64,000 bases of DNA from Asparagopsis taxiformis (GCA_030407315.1 JALQPE010001824.1:42467-106466); one strand, 5' to 3'; counted from the first letter of the stretch, positions 1 through 11,780 are shown. Program-made: numbers and translations. Notes: generated by a model not told the origin, from the sequence alone.

Positions 1-131
1 AATATGAGGGAGGAACTTAACTCCGCGAGAACTTTGAAGCCGAGACCTTCAATCCCCGTCTGTCCCAGGCGTGATTGCCGCGTAGTTTGCAAGCGTTCAA
101 GCTGCTGGTGTGTCTGCAGGAGGTCGTAGGC
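1..131 (-). other. Possible partial exon running off the left edge
   Basis: Read on the minus strand, a frame of about 40 codons stays open from position 131 to the window edge. It encodes a Gln/Leu-rich stretch resembling ordinary soluble protein (LLQTHQQLERLQ near its start). Just upstream is a pyrimidine-rich tract ending in CAG that could be a 3' splice site, but no donor or upstream exon is convincing. It may be the internal exon of a host gene lying mostly outside the window, or chance. No family is recognised. Confidence 0.25.
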
Positions 132-791
132 TTATGTCTTTCTATCTAAAATCTGTCGAGGCGATATAGCATAGAGGCTTGACTGAGATTTGGAGATGAT
201 GGTAGAGAATCAAAGGTTGCAGTGAATACGAGTATATTCTCAGGACGCATAGTTTCATTGTGGCTTTTGAAGAAAGCAAACATTGTAGATGAAATAAAGG
301 TTAGATTCTTCCTCTTGTATATGAATTGTTGGTGGGCTTGCGACAATGAGAGTGGGCTTATGATGTTGAATTACTAGAAACTCTTGAAGTTCATGCACAT
401 TGGGCTGATCGAATTGTCAGTTACAGTCTAAATTTTTGCGTGGATGATCGCTTCGTAAAGACGAGATATCGAAAGAAAGCCAATTAGTTATGGCATGCAT
501 CCGAAACATATCAAAAGTACCCTCCACGCCCCATCTCTGGAATTTACTGGCCAAGTCGATCCATGCATCCCTACAGGTTTACAGAACTGAAGCTTGATAA
601 ATTAAATCTCTAGGCAAAGATGAAAGTTGTTATTCAACATACCCATCAGATGTGTACACTTCAGATGAAGCAATCTCTTCATCATCTCGTGCGAATGACG
701 AGTCATATTCAGCTCCATATTCTGTTTCATGAAAAAGAGATGCCCACGTGCATCTATAAATAAGGATAGGTTCTCGATTTATGGCAGAATT

Positions 792-883
792 GATGACGTG
801 GCCGAGTGGTTAAGGCGATGGACTGCTAGGGTAGCCGATATCCATTTCCTTCGGGAGCGAGAGTTCGAATCTCTCCGTCATCG
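792..883 (+). tRNA. tRNA-Ser(GCU) with an 11-nt intron
   Basis: Acceptor arms GATGACG/CGTCATC pair perfectly. A-box (TGGCCGAGTGG) and B-box (AGTTCGAATCT) promoter elements are present, and there is a long variable arm as expected for tRNA-Ser. The anticodon loop reads CTGCTA, giving GCU, with 11 extra bases after position 37, where eukaryotic nuclear tRNA introns sit. Removing them leaves 81 nt. A T5 run at 891-895 is a likely Pol III terminator. It decodes AGC/AGU. The exons are identical to the neighbouring copy at 980-1075, and only the intron differs. Confidence 0.93.
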
Positions 884-979
884 GAATAAATTTTTCAGTT
901 TTTGATTCTTGAGTTCCTTTAAAAATTATGTTTTGGGTGGTATTAATAATGGATCCTGAAAATGTTTCGAACGGCGATT

Positions 980-1075
980 GATGACGTGGCCGAGTGGTTA
1001 AGGCGATGGACTGCTAGATTACGCTGCGGAGATCCATTTCCTTCGGGAGCGAGAGTTCGAATCTCTCCGTCATCG
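980..1075 (+). tRNA. tRNA-Ser(GCU) with a 15-nt intron
   Basis: Second copy of the gene at 792-883, 96 nt downstream in the same direction. All exon bases match the first copy, but the insert after position 37 is 15 nt and unrelated in sequence. Acceptor, D, T and long variable arms are intact, and a T5 run at 1086-1090 is the likely terminator. Both copies should give the same mature tRNA. The 50-60 bases around the two genes share little except the few bases before the 5' end. Confidence 0.93.
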
Positions 1076-1364
1076 CGCAGAATACTTTTTGGCGCTCCTG
1101 CAGTGATCTACTCGCGCCTCGCTGGTAATCATTATGGTGCGGACCAGAACTTCACTTGATCTGGCCAAATTGCAAGTCGTAAGTGCCGCAAATGGTCAAT
1201 TCATTTACCTCAGGTTTGTTCATAATAGACGATTGCTATTCGACTTGAACATGTTCTAACCAATTCATTCAATCCGCATCAAATGTACCAACAGAAAACA
1301 TCTTCTACCGCTCCAAAACTAATGATGTATACGTCGGCTCAAACGCTTCATCTCAGTCGCCTAC

Positions 1365-1937
1365 TTATGGGCAAACGCAGTAGCATTTCCCATATTTGCA
1401 GATAATATGGCATGAGGCATCCGGGCATGCAATGTTTGAAGGCCGTGGGAAAAAGTTTCTTACAGATTGCAGATCGTTGTTCACACGGTCCAGTTTCCTC
1501 GTCGCCACTCCATATTCAATTCTGTTCTCTTCGCATGCCTTTTTCACTTTGGCCAGTCGCATTTTAGCCGAAACGTATTCCTGTTGCTTGCGTGCAATTG
1601 AACGGCATACAGATGTCGACATATTAGAGCTTTCACGGCATGCCCTTTCCACTTCCAAAAGTTTGCGACCAGTTTCCACAACCGCTGCCACTGCTTGATC
1701 GCGATTTTGGTTCACAATGCGCGCGTCAGCTTCCAAACGCGTCTTTTCGTTTGCCAGGAATTTGTGCTGACGAACAAGTACGTTCATGTCCCGTTGCGTC
1801 TGTGGAGTTGCCATGCGTACAGCGTCCTGTTCGAGACTGAGCTGTGGCAACTCATTGCGAGCGGTGCCGGCGTACCGTGCCTCAGCACACGAGAGGACCA
1901 GCATTGACAATGCTACGAACATGGAATAGTTGACCAT
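1365..1937 (-). CDS. Secreted coiled-coil protein with C-terminal cysteine cluster (family copy 1)
   Basis: 190 aa from the preferred start; the frame is open further upstream to 2078, but a TATA box at 2040-2047 places transcription start inside that extension. Residues 1-20 form a hydrophobic signal peptide (MVNYSMFVALSML...). Residues 25-165 are Lys/Glu/Arg/Ala-rich with heptad-like spacing, predicted helical, with two cysteines in the middle. The last 20 residues hold six cysteines spaced C-x4-C-x3-C-x4-C-x-C-x-C around a K-Y-G-K core. Paralogues lie at 3957-4493 and 7693-8214. No named family is recognised. The likely role is extracellular, and the close CxCxC pattern suggests disulfides or metal binding. 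Function is unknown. Confidence 0.8.
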   Translation of the reverse strand: MVNYSMFVALSMLVLSCAEARYAGTARNELPQLSLEQDAVRMATPQTQRDMNVLVRQHKFLANEKTRLEADARIVNQNRDQAVAAVVETGRKLLEVERACRESSNMSTSVCRSIARKQQEYVSAKMRLAKVKKACEENRIEYGVATRKLDRVNNDLQSVRNFFPRPSNIACPDASCHIICKYGKCYCVCP

Positions 1938-2039
1938 GGCGATGGGCTGTTGGAGATTGTCGATTGCGAGGGCGTAATCGAATTGTGGACGGCTAGCTCT
2001 ATGTCTGGAAGTTGTGCATCCTGGCTGGTATGCTGGTGA

Positions 2040-2047
2040 TTTATATA
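2040..2047 (-). promoter_or_regulatory. TATA box of family copy 1
   Basis: Reads TATATAAA on the minus strand, about 100 nt before the preferred start codon at 1937. The position argues that the upstream part of the open frame is not translated. Confidence 0.6.
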
Positions 2048-2089
2048 CAGGGAACAGAGGCATGGATAGTGTTAACATTGGAGTGGCAT

Positions 2090-3956
2090 CAGGGGTATTG
2101 AAGGCTACTATGGTGGAATTGCGACAGAGTGTTTTGATCGATCATGCGAGGTGGAGTAGTTACACACACGAATGAGTTACTGATATCGAAGAGATGAATC
2201 TTTGGATCGGGGCGCACGTTTGAAGCGTCGAAACTAAGCGTCACAAGATGAGGTTGTGGAATAGAAGGGCAATGCATTAGATGTGGGAGGTGTATCACTT
2301 TGTTACAGTGTAGTGTCTATCGTGGCGAAAACGGTGGACGGTGAGAATATTGCATTGAGCGCAATGGGAATAATGTCTTCCTCAGCACACATCAGCGATA
2401 GCAGTGGTACTGGTTTCATTGTAGCTGATGTTTGGTCGATATCGAAGGAAACGATCGGAAATTGCGTGCGGGAATTTTGAATTGGTCGCAGTGGTGGACT
2501 GCGCGAAAAATCTAGCAAACCAATTTATTGGCGCTGAAGACGACTTTGTTCCGAGTTTGACATGGCGGGTCTTCGAGCGCTAGTGAAGCTGCGAAGAAAA
2601 TGCTGCAAGCGTGTTACACTGATTGGTTTTATAATGGCGTCAGCAGAAGGAATATAAAATGTGAAAGGACAACTGGTCTGGAAAAACGGAAAATATGTGT
2701 TACAAACCGTTTCAAAGTGATCGACACAAACGGGATTACGTCAACCACGCAAAAAGCTGTTTCTGTGGTAGACAAGATGATCAGCAATAAAACAACAGCA
2801 TGCATATCGTCAAATTGCTGTTCGACACAGCTAGGCTCATTTGAAGCAAGTCGCGGCACAAAACGGCAAGCACTGGTGTGGCAAAAGACGGCGCCGGCGC
2901 CACATATGAGAGTGGCAGCAGACGGAGAAAATGGCACGGCGCGGGGAGCAAGATGGATGTCTAGTAGAAAGCGAGGAATCACGATCTAGTCAGGTAGAGT
3001 TGTAAATGATGATGAGCAACGAATTGATTTTACAATTTATTCATCAAACGTTGGCAGGTGAGAAATTGAGAATCGCGAGATGTTCCCTGCAGGCAATTAC
3101 ACTGGAAGATTCTTTAGAGCATATGAGAGCGAGTTGCAGGCTGCATGCATGGCGTATGTGGAGAACGAATCATTGTACAGAGTGATTTGTCGATCGGTTG
3201 CTTGTCGCCGCGCGTGAATATTACAATGGGAAAGGACGGTGCGACTTTTCTAACCAGAAGTTTTGCTTGCCGCACGCGTCGCTTGCATGCGCTCCATGAG
3301 TGTCATAGATGCAACTCGAACACTCGAACATGGGACATGACAAAGTGTGTGCTCGATATGCGACGTTTTTCGTTGAAAGCGACCAAACGTTTCTGTGAGT
3401 TTTCGCCGAAACGTTTGTGATCTTCATGTCATCGAAAACCAAAACCCAACCGAGCTCTGTACAAGTAACCCGTTCAATGCGCTCCAAGCTGACACGTTGA
3501 GGCACCACCATCGACGACGCGCACGGCACCACTTTGTTAGGCGCATGCGTGAATTTGACGCGCCAACAGATGACGCTTCTTCGTCCGTAATGCAGCCCAA
3601 GCTGTGGCGGTCTCGTGATACATCACTCATCATCTTCATCACCAGGCATAGCACAGAATCAATGCAAGTTGATTTGCATACTCCCCGACTGTTTAGCGCT
3701 GTTGCGTCGTGCCACGTTGAATTGGCTACGAAAAGTGTACTGTACGATGGTTAGTTAATTGTGTTACTGTTTCAGCACTTATCATGCCGTATATCTGATT
3801 AGTAAACATTGCTTACTCCCCACCATCACTCCACGTATCCCATCGTTCCCGTCGAGCGTTACTTGCTGCCCTTCAAATCCACTTCAACATATGTACCACA
3901 ACTTTACTCGACCCGACGTGTAAACATACCACTACCACTAATAACATACACACCGT
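2090..3956. other. Intergenic, no gene seen
   Basis: Several short open frames overlap here on both strands, none with a homologue I recognise, a plausible promoter or domain-like composition. No repeat shared with the rest of the window was noticed. Confidence 0.5.
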
Positions 3957-4493
3957 CTAGTTCAGACAGTAGCAATAGCACCTTCCATGTTTACAGAAGA
4001 TCTTGCAATAAGCACCGATGCAAGGAGAATCACGAGGCTCAACTGAAGGTGCAGCTCTCCCCGCCCTCATCAACGAGTCAATTCGAAGGCCGACCTCTTC
4101 CAGTTGTGACTTGCTGTTCTCATACCCGACAAAGTTTCCTCGAACAGCTTTGCTAGCATGTTCCACTTCGACCTTGGCGGCCGCAAGAGCCCTCATCTTC
4201 ATTCGCAAACCTGCGCACTCCACACCACCAATTGAAGCACACGTCTTTTTCAACTGCACCAACTCATCACGTGCCGTCTGCATCTTCTGCAACGCCGCTT
4301 CCTTTACGCCCTGGACAATTTCACTCTCCTCTTCCAGTCGCATCTTCTGCTTCATCAACGACCTTCGCGTCCGCACATACCGTTGCAGTCGACGTGTCCT
4401 ATCTGGTGTGCCCATGTTAGACGCATCCATCCCGGTGCCGACACTCACAACGACCAGCAGGGCCGCGATCATTGCAAAGCTTTTGAAAGACAT
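3957..4493 (-). CDS. Secreted coiled-coil protein with C-terminal cysteine cluster (family copy 2)
   Basis: 178 aa. Residues 1-22 are a signal peptide (MSFKSFAMIAALLVVVSVG). An R-Y-V-R-T-R-R-S-L-M-K motif follows that aligns with R-N-L-M-T-A-R-K-S-L-M in copy 3. The central helix region, about residues 45-145, contains the pair C-x7-C (KKTC...EC). The tail has six cysteines spaced C-x4-C-x3-C-x4-C-x-C-x-C with a K-H-G-R core. A strong TATA box (TATAAAAG, 4589-4596) lies about 100 nt upstream, so the start codon is well supported. Same orientation as its two paralogues. Function is unknown. Confidence 0.85.
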   Translation of the reverse strand: MSFKSFAMIAALLVVVSVGTGMDASNMGTPDRTRRLQRYVRTRRSLMKQKMRLEEESEIVQGVKEAALQKMQTARDELVQLKKTCASIGGVECAGLRMKMRALAAAKVEVEHASKAVRGNFVGYENSKSQLEEVGLRIDSLMRAGRAAPSVEPRDSPCIGAYCKIFCKHGRCYCYCLN

Positions 4494-4588
4494 GATTGGT
4501 GATAAGGCGCGATGCTCGGTGTGTTGACGAGTGCTTGCTTCGAGTTAATGAATATGTTTCGTAGAACACTAGACGTAGGTGTTGCCCC

Positions 4589-4596
4589 CTTTTATA
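4589..4596 (-). promoter_or_regulatory. TATA box of family copy 2
   Basis: TATAAAAG on the minus strand followed by a run of G, roughly 95 nt upstream of the ATG at 4493. Confidence 0.7.
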
Positions 4597-4599
4597 ACA

Positions 4600-6925
4600 A
4601 ACGAGACTGTCAGTACTACTCGCACCACCGAACTAGCTTTCAATTACCCTAATCGCTCGCTCTTCGAATGGTAATGATACACATTCCCGATTCGTATATT
4701 TCCTTGGCCACTATCTATATTTGTAGCATATGAGACTTGGGAGCATGTCAGACCTTGAAAACACTGGTCTCGCTCCCTGTTCATTGCGTAGTGGTCAGTA
4801 TTTGCCAAGTGTAAATTGGAAACAAATTGAGCGATGTTATAGCCTCTCAGGTCGCTTTTATCTGATTCGATTCACTGTGTCGGGGCTCAATGGTGCAGAT
4901 CAATCACTGTGGCATGAAAGGCATGCGTGTTTTAAACATGAATGGCTATGTGAGTGCGGTAAGCTAAGCACATTTTTGTCTCCACATGCCGTGACAGTAG
5001 GTGTATCCCATCGCGCCATCCAAACTCATCTTGATAAAGCATACGTCTCTCATCATTGAGGAAGATTTAGTGCATCCTTATCCGCATTTTCACTCACTAA
5101 TATACGTGCTAGAAAGAAGCATGGCTAAGGGTGAATCGGCCCAACAGTATGGATTCAAACACGCTGGCAAAACATGGACGCTGGTGTGGTATGAGTGTGC
5201 ACGACATCTCGAGACACTCACTTATGTACTGCAGTTTGCTCAGTACGAACTGCGCTCGCTCACATTACTGCGCATACCGATGTACAGTATAGAATTTGTA
5301 TATAGGAAAAGTAAGTGGCGCTGCCCATAATGAGCGGTGAAAAAAGAACGTGGGAACCGCTCGGTGAAGCTGAAGTGCGGATTGAGAGTATTTTACCGCC
5401 ATATTTTCTTACCGTTCTTGGATAGCATCGAAAGGCTGTGTCTGAGATGGTGAACAAGTGGAGTGCGGACGGGCGAGCGAGTGTTGCGATACTATGTCTG
5501 ATTTCGAGAACATGTACGGTGTGGCAATAGTCCGTTGTAGCAATCGAGTGCAAGATGGCTCTTTCCAACCGGATATACTGTGGTGGTTGTTGGAACGCCT
5601 AAATTCTGTACGCAGATAAATTGCTTCCGGCAAGTAGAATTCACAAACCACGACAACATGTATCAGCAGCACGACACCGCTGTAGCTGCTGTTACCACCG
5701 TGAAGAGCTGTCACCTCGCGAACCAACCGGTAAGCAGCAGTGTACCACTATTGCCACTATAGCGGTGCAGAGACGACGAGTCGGTGGGATATTTGTTGCT
5801 TGGCAGAAACATGTAAGGCAAACAACTGTGTTAGTGACACCACTCGGTCATTGGACAATGATGCAACATCTGTGGATAGAAATTTCATTCATACGCGACG
5901 GTCCATCAGCGTCCTGCGCGACCATTGGAGCCGAGCAGGATATTTTGCCGCTCGCTGGCTATGTCATGATGATTGGAAATCATGAACTTGTACGCGCGCT
6001 ACAGTTATATAATAGATGCAGATGAGAACAAATCGAGCGCGTAACTAAACCTAGCGCGAAAATGCCAGACGACTTATGTGCGGGACCAATGGGACGGCAT
6101 AGGACATGCGTTGTTGCGCAAGCGTATTGGGTAGGACGGCAGTGTCTGGACGCAGATTTGAAAGCGCGCGACGGTGGGCGGGAATAGTAGCGCAGCGGAT
6201 CGTAGTAAATGTCGGACATTGGAGAGCCACGAGCTGACGTGACGTTGAGACGGACGCACATTAGTTGCATGGCGACAGGCGTGACCGACCATACCTAAAT
6301 TCAGCATGGCAAAGGGTGTGTTTCCGGCGAGCGGACGGCCGTGTGTGTTGACAGTCTACTGAAATTGGTCTAGACGCGTGCGGTGCACGCGAGGTGGTGA
6401 GGCATTGCGGAGGTTCGACGCAGAGCCGTTGGTTTGTGTATGCGCGGTGTGCAATGAAAATCGAGGTTCAGTATTAGGGTTTAGGTAGGGTCATCGAGTA
6501 GCGGACATTGCAATGGCGAATGGGCACGCGGGCTAGTTTGATGATGTTGACGTCGTTCGAGAAGGATAGATGGCTGGGGAATGTTTTGACAAGCTTATTG
6601 TTGTAATCCAGTCTTCAACGCACGTGAACGTGATGCAACAGTGGAGCTCATAGTCGGGCAATTGTATGAAGGAGAAGATGAGCGGTGAAGGTAGAAGATA
6701 TGTCGAGTACACACAGGCCGTGCACCTCCACAAATAGAATCGGTGCGTGTAGAATGGTTTAATTTTCGTGAGCTGGCGTCGATATATGATCGCGATCGAG
6801 GAATCGGCTTTTGAAATCCAGAATTAAAATGTAAGCAAAACAAAATCGCATACACCCGAGTCATCATTCACACGCAACTCATGAGATTCGTCGCCTGTTT
6901 TTCATGCCAAAGGCATTCTGGTCAC
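4600..6925. other. Intergenic, no gene seen
   Basis: 2.3 kb with only short overlapping open frames on both strands. No domain, RNA gene or repeat family could be supported. Confidence 0.5.
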
Positions 6926-6951
6926 ACTTATAAAGCCATTGCATAACAGAT

Positions 6952-7644
6952 ATGCTTTCTAGTACCATCACCTTTAGAGCAAAATCATCTCCTGCATCCC
7001 CTCTGTCATCCCACGGCTGTACCCAACAACAACAACGTCACGCAAACGCTACGAAACCAACACAGTGCGCTTCAATTTCCTCGACGCAAGTCCACGTCGA
7101 ACCTATCACTCGTACGACCAATGTTCAGCCTTGGCTGCATTTTCATAACGTTCATCTCGCTGTCATGTCGAACATGCGCTTCGTTTCGTGCCATGAATCA
7201 TTCCCATCAACCGCAGTCTGCTCGCACTGCGCGATATTTCTCGCCATGAACGTTGTAACAAGGCACAACAACGATGCCATTCTTACACATTGCGCCCTGT
7301 ATGATTTCGCTCTCGATTTTTTTTGGTCGAGATACACTTGCACATTTACAGTGCATCATTCTGCGCACAACACCCACTCGTTTCAGACTATTTTCCGCCT
7401 TACGAAACCCTGGGTAATGCCCACTCCCTCCCAACCGCCAAGTAGAGCTCGTTATCGCCTCAAAATTCTTCTCTATCAGCATTATACCTCAAAATTGCTT
7501 TATTCATCGATAGAAACGGACGCTCAGACGAGTAACTTTTACAAATTCTGTGACCGCCTCATTCCCGAAACTGCTGTTCCATCCAACAAGGCTACAAAGA
7601 ATTCAACTTTCTTCCCTAAACATACAACTGTTGAGAAGACATGA
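6952..7644 (+). CDS. Doubtful 230-codon open frame
   Basis: The frame is open for 230 codons and a TATA-like CTTATAAAG sits at 6928-6936, but this is only about 20 nt from the first ATG, too close for a normal leader; translation might start at an internal Met near 7165. Composition is Ser/Thr/His-rich with no signal peptide, membrane segment or family I recognise, and the 3' end runs into the flank of the gene at 7693. Probably chance or a relic. Confidence 0.2.
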   Translation: MLSSTITFRAKSSPASPLSSHGCTQQQQRHANATKPTQCASISSTQVHVEPITRTTNVQPWLHFHNVHLAVMSNMRFVSCHESFPSTAVCSHCAIFLAMNVVTRHNNDAILTHCALYDFALDFFWSRYTCTFTVHHSAHNTHSFQTIFRLTKPWVMPTPSQPPSRARYRLKILLYQHYTSKLLYSSIETDAQTSNFYKFCDRLIPETAVPSNKATKNSTFFPKHTTVEKT

Positions 7645-7692
7645 ACCAAACGCATTCAATTAATCTCACATCAAATACATCTTTCAATCAAT

Positions 7693-8214
7693 CTACCACT
7701 TGCGCGGGCACCAGCACCAGCAACGGCCGTGCTTGCAAATGACGCGGCATCCATCCGGACAAGCGGGCACGGACGGTTTCGGGTAGCCAGTCCTCAGCGT
7801 CAACATAGTATCACGCACATCCTCCAGCTTGCTCAACGTCTCCTTGAGCTCGACTGAATTTTCCTTGAAAGCGCTCTGAGCCTTACGATATCTCTCCGAC
7901 GCCTTCACAGCAGCCGTCTTCGTCTGGCGCATCGACACACACAGAGAACTTCCATCCGCACATGCCTTCTTAGTCTCTTCTAGAGCCTCCCGCGACCCCT
8001 GAAGATCGCTCAATGCTGCCTCCATTTCCTCACTGAGACTCGGTGCCGCGGCCTCCAGTCGCATCTTGGTGGCCATGAGCGACTTTCGTGCCGTCATCAG
8101 GTTGCGCATCTCGCGTTGCTGCTTCGGGGTCGCCTGTCGAAGCGCCTCCTGGTCCAGTGTGGCGGCGTGCAGTGCCGCGAAGAAGAGCGCGATGACAAAG
8201 ATAGACTTGAACAT
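7693..8214 (-). CDS. Secreted coiled-coil protein with C-terminal cysteine cluster (family copy 3)
   Basis: 173 aa. Residues 1-18 are a signal peptide (MFKSIFVIALFFAALHAA). The region 25-140 is a long amphipathic helix (Ala/Glu/Lys/Arg-rich) with a central C-x7-C pair. The tail has cysteines spaced C-x3-C-x3-C-x4-C-x-C-x-C with K-H-G-R between the third and fourth and Trp in place of Tyr between the last ones. A TATA box at 8312-8318 lies about 100 nt upstream. The segment before the helix (Q-A-T-P-K-Q-Q-R-E-M) matches copy 1 (M-A-T-P-Q-T-Q-R-D-M), so the family shares a propeptide-like motif as well as the tail. Confidence 0.85.
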   Translation of the reverse strand: MFKSIFVIALFFAALHAATLDQEALRQATPKQQREMRNLMTARKSLMATKMRLEAAAPSLSEEMEAALSDLQGSREALEETKKACADGSSLCVSMRQTKTAAVKASERYRKAQSAFKENSVELKETLSKLEDVRDTMLTLRTGYPKPSVPACPDGCRVICKHGRCWCWCPRKW

Positions 8215-8311
8215 TTTTTCTGAAGCTGAGCGGTTTGGATGAAGGGGAGATGTGGAGGATTGGTGGTTGATGAGATGGTCTGGTAGGTTGAAGAGGGGAG
8301 CATTGGTCGCT

Positions 8312-8318
8312 CTTTATA
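8312..8318 (-). promoter_or_regulatory. TATA box of family copy 3
   Basis: TATAAAG on the minus strand about 100 nt upstream of the start codon at 8214, the same spacing as for the two paralogues. Confidence 0.65.
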
Positions 8319-8329
8319 AGCTGGGTGAG

Positions 8330-11300
8330 AGTGGAATGGGCTCTATGTTGCGCTGTTGGAGAACGAATAACATGCGTGAAACGAGCTGGAATTGAAACGG
8401 GTGGGGATAAAGTGTGTAAGGAATGAAGAATGACGAATCGAATCGGATCGGTGTGATATACTTGAATTGTGTTGTTTGAGCAAACTATTGTGTCATTTCG
8501 GATCTGGTACATATGATCAAGAGGTGAAATACAATGTAATGGAATTACTTTTATGATACGGAAAGGTCCGCTGACACATGACCTGTTCCCGTGGACAGGA
8601 CTGACGATTGACCGGTTGATAAAACATCATTCTGGAATTCTCATATCGAACCTTTCATAATTTTAATCGTTTTCTGGTCGTCGTTGTCATCTACACGCGG
8701 CCCATATTGAAACGTTGAATCAGTATACATTCAATCCCAGTTTAGAACTTTTGATGCAGTTATCAAGTCTCTGACACTTCGTCAACTCTCTGACGTTCCT
8801 CTGATTGGAACACGGACTCGAAGGTGCGATACTTCCTTACCTTTGAAATGTACGACGCTCTCGTCGTGTCCATACGTCGTCGATTATCACGACTACGTTA
8901 CCCACGTGATTCAATTTCCCGCAAACATGTTACTGTGGTTAGCACGCTCGTCCATTTGTGCTGACATTACACGTCTGCCCTCGTCATGACCGGTCGCCAC
9001 AATGAAGCAACTCAAAGTCCAATGCTGCAGTTTTCCGACCAAGGGACAATCCCTTGCGATTTCAGATGCAGAGTAAAAGCCTTGTAGCACAATAAGGGGT
9101 GGAAAACTACACTGCACACATTGTCCACTCAAGCATCCAACTCGTTCGATCGCACTAGAGCACAACCCACTTGATTGGTTAGGCAGACCGTTCGACCATT
9201 TTTGCTCTTCTCACACCGCTCCCATTTGACCAACGATCGATTCTTGGTCCATTGCATCCTTTCAGCGACTTCGCTATTGTGTAAATTTCTTCGCCTTTCA
9301 TACATCGCTTGTAAGCACGTCTGAAAAAAAACCGTCAAACAAATTTCCAACAAAACATAGTCGTCCACATGACATCACTTTTGACGTTTGACTCGGCCAA
9401 ATTTACTTTGCGCGGCTGATGTTACAACATCGCTTCTTGTCCAGGAATGAGTCCGACTATTCTCGGATCTCCGCTAAAATGCCAAACCATAAACCCATTT
9501 CTTACAACATTACTTCTTGAATTGAAAACCAACATGTGTTTGATGCCTGAACCACTTATTTCGCATCACACAACAATGCACTTTTGTAAGCTCTATTTGA
9601 AATCAACATATCGGTTTCTTGGCTCTCATTCAATGCTTGCGCCAGTATTTCAGGCCATACGTCACCCGTGCATTGTTCTCATCTGTTCAATTGACTGCGA
9701 TTCGGCTTTCGCACACTCCTTATAGTCAGTGAACTTCACCTAGTGAACACTTGAGCTCTAGAATGGAATTGGTTCTTCAATACCGGCAGGAATCTCATTC
9801 CACATCGAACACTGACTATTACTTTTCGGATTCCCAACTATGCAACTATGCATTTCCCCTGTAGCGTTTTTTTTGTTCCACACCAATCAAGACCAGGGTA
9901 TATGGAAAACGCGCTCGAGACAAAGCAATGTAGCTGAGATAAACATTGCAATACAACGAGAGCCTAACAACTTTACCTCGGCACTATATCTCCTCATGCT
10001 GTTTCACATCCCATCATATACCGCAAAAGAAAAAAAACGTACTCCAACGTCGATAAACACACACAATTTTCTAGTAAGGAAATGCATAGGCGACCTTATT
10101 TTCCGAGTGTGCGCTAATTTTGGACATGGGCAAAATAAAACAACTGAACACCTTACTAATCCAACATCATCATGAAGAAAAACTGCTCGCGTAATTGCTA
10201 CAAATGTCCCTACTTGATTCAGAAGTATTGCATGGGTACACAGAATATACGGTCATGATGCGCGTTCCATCTGCTTGTACAAGCATCTGCGCAATTTTCG
10301 GATAATTCAACAGGAGGATCTGGGACACGTTTGGTGTCTCTACACCACCTCAACGGAAGATATAAAATCTGCATCCAAAGCAAAACACGCTGTCGTTTCT
10401 CTGCTAGTTTTCCATGAACGTATCCACGCGGTGAATTTCATGGTTGTTGTACGGCTGGTATGCGATGCGGAGCGGGCGATTGCATTTAGCAGTTTGCGGC
10501 TTGTCGTTGACCCTATCAGTGAAGATCATGGACTAATGGGATAAAGCCTTGACATGATGTTGATTTGGACTGGTGACTGTGCCAGAGCTAAAGAAATGAC
10601 ACCGAAGTAACCGCTACATGCACTTTCCAACAGCATGCAATCCATAGTTTTGCATCATATACCCGCACTTGGAGTCTGCAGCTGCTATAATCTGTAACTA
10701 GGATATGAATTGATTTGTTTGGGAAACAAACTATCCATCGAGTAAGGAAGCAGTGAAGGACGAAAATCAAATACGAGCCGCACATGGTTGGCGGCATTCA
10801 GTTGCTTAAGAGGTAACATGTTGTTTTCTTATCCATGCCGCACGAGATGCAAACGAGCAGAAAGTAAAGGCACATGTTTGGAGCAAAATTAAGCCCTCAA
10901 CGACTGTAAACTGAATGTGTGTTACATATCTGTAAGTTGGAACAAATTTTCATCTCATCATGTGATGGCAATATAGTTGCCTGCGTGTCCAATATCTGAA
11001 ATTTCTACCAGCGTATGACTGCAATTCCCAATGTTTACAGTTTAGTATCCTTCGGTACCTCCATGCTTTCGAGCTGCCTCCGTGAATTAACGTATCGACT
11101 GCACGAATTACGATTTGGATGCAAACATATCAAGCTCGGGGAGGGGTGCCATAACAACATGTCAACTTTTTCTTCCTGAATCATAGCTAGAGCGAGTGAA
11201 TTCCGAATCCAAGTACCATTCTCTTCTATTTGAAACTGTCACTATACCATGGGCAGTTGATATGATATAGATGAGTTAGTCCTACTCTCTGCGACAAGTA

Positions 11301-11660
11301 CAGACAATGGTGATTTTGTTAAGTCGATGTTCTCCTATCTATGGAAAACAACCTAGCCATCCCATATTTCGCTGCTCTTCTTCCGTCATGCCTATGTTCT
11401 TTCCGTAACTTTTCCTTAACCAATCAGATATTTTCCTCTTACACGCAAGATAGGTACTTCATTTCATCCGAATTTGCGCAAAAGATGACTGCATGAATCA
11501 CTCCTATCCTACGAGTTAACCTCCAGCCATTTTGTTTCAAACCAGATGAATGTTGTTCGAGGATTGGTATGACCAAGGGTATCGATCCTAGATTATTAGA
11601 TATTATCCGAATGGAGTGGAGTTGATTGGCTGAGGGGAATCATAGAGTGTATGGATTTGT
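8330..11660. other. Intergenic, AT-richer, no gene seen
   Basis: 3.3 kb without a convincing ORF, RNA gene or repeat shared with the window. The longest open frames (about 110 codons near 9.8-10.2 kb) look random. Confidence 0.5.
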
Positions 11661-11664
11661 AGCT

Positions 11665-11698
11665 GTATTCTTGTGTGCTGAAGTGCACACAAGAATAC
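11665..11698. repeat. Perfect 14-bp inverted repeat
   Basis: Arms GTATTCTTGTGTGC and its exact complement are separated by 6 bases (11679-11684). It lies about 80 bases upstream of the tRNA-His gene. Its role is unknown; it could be a small foldback relic. Confidence 0.75.
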
Positions 11699-11780
11699 GA
11701 GGGGCACAGCTCAAATTCATTAAATTTTTGTACTGTGGTTTTCAAAAAAAAAACGGCCACATCGGTCATAACGCCAATCA

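Noticed and set aside
2600..2989. Pair of overlapping open frames on both strands
   Set aside because: No promoter, signal or homology; mutual shadows in random sequence.
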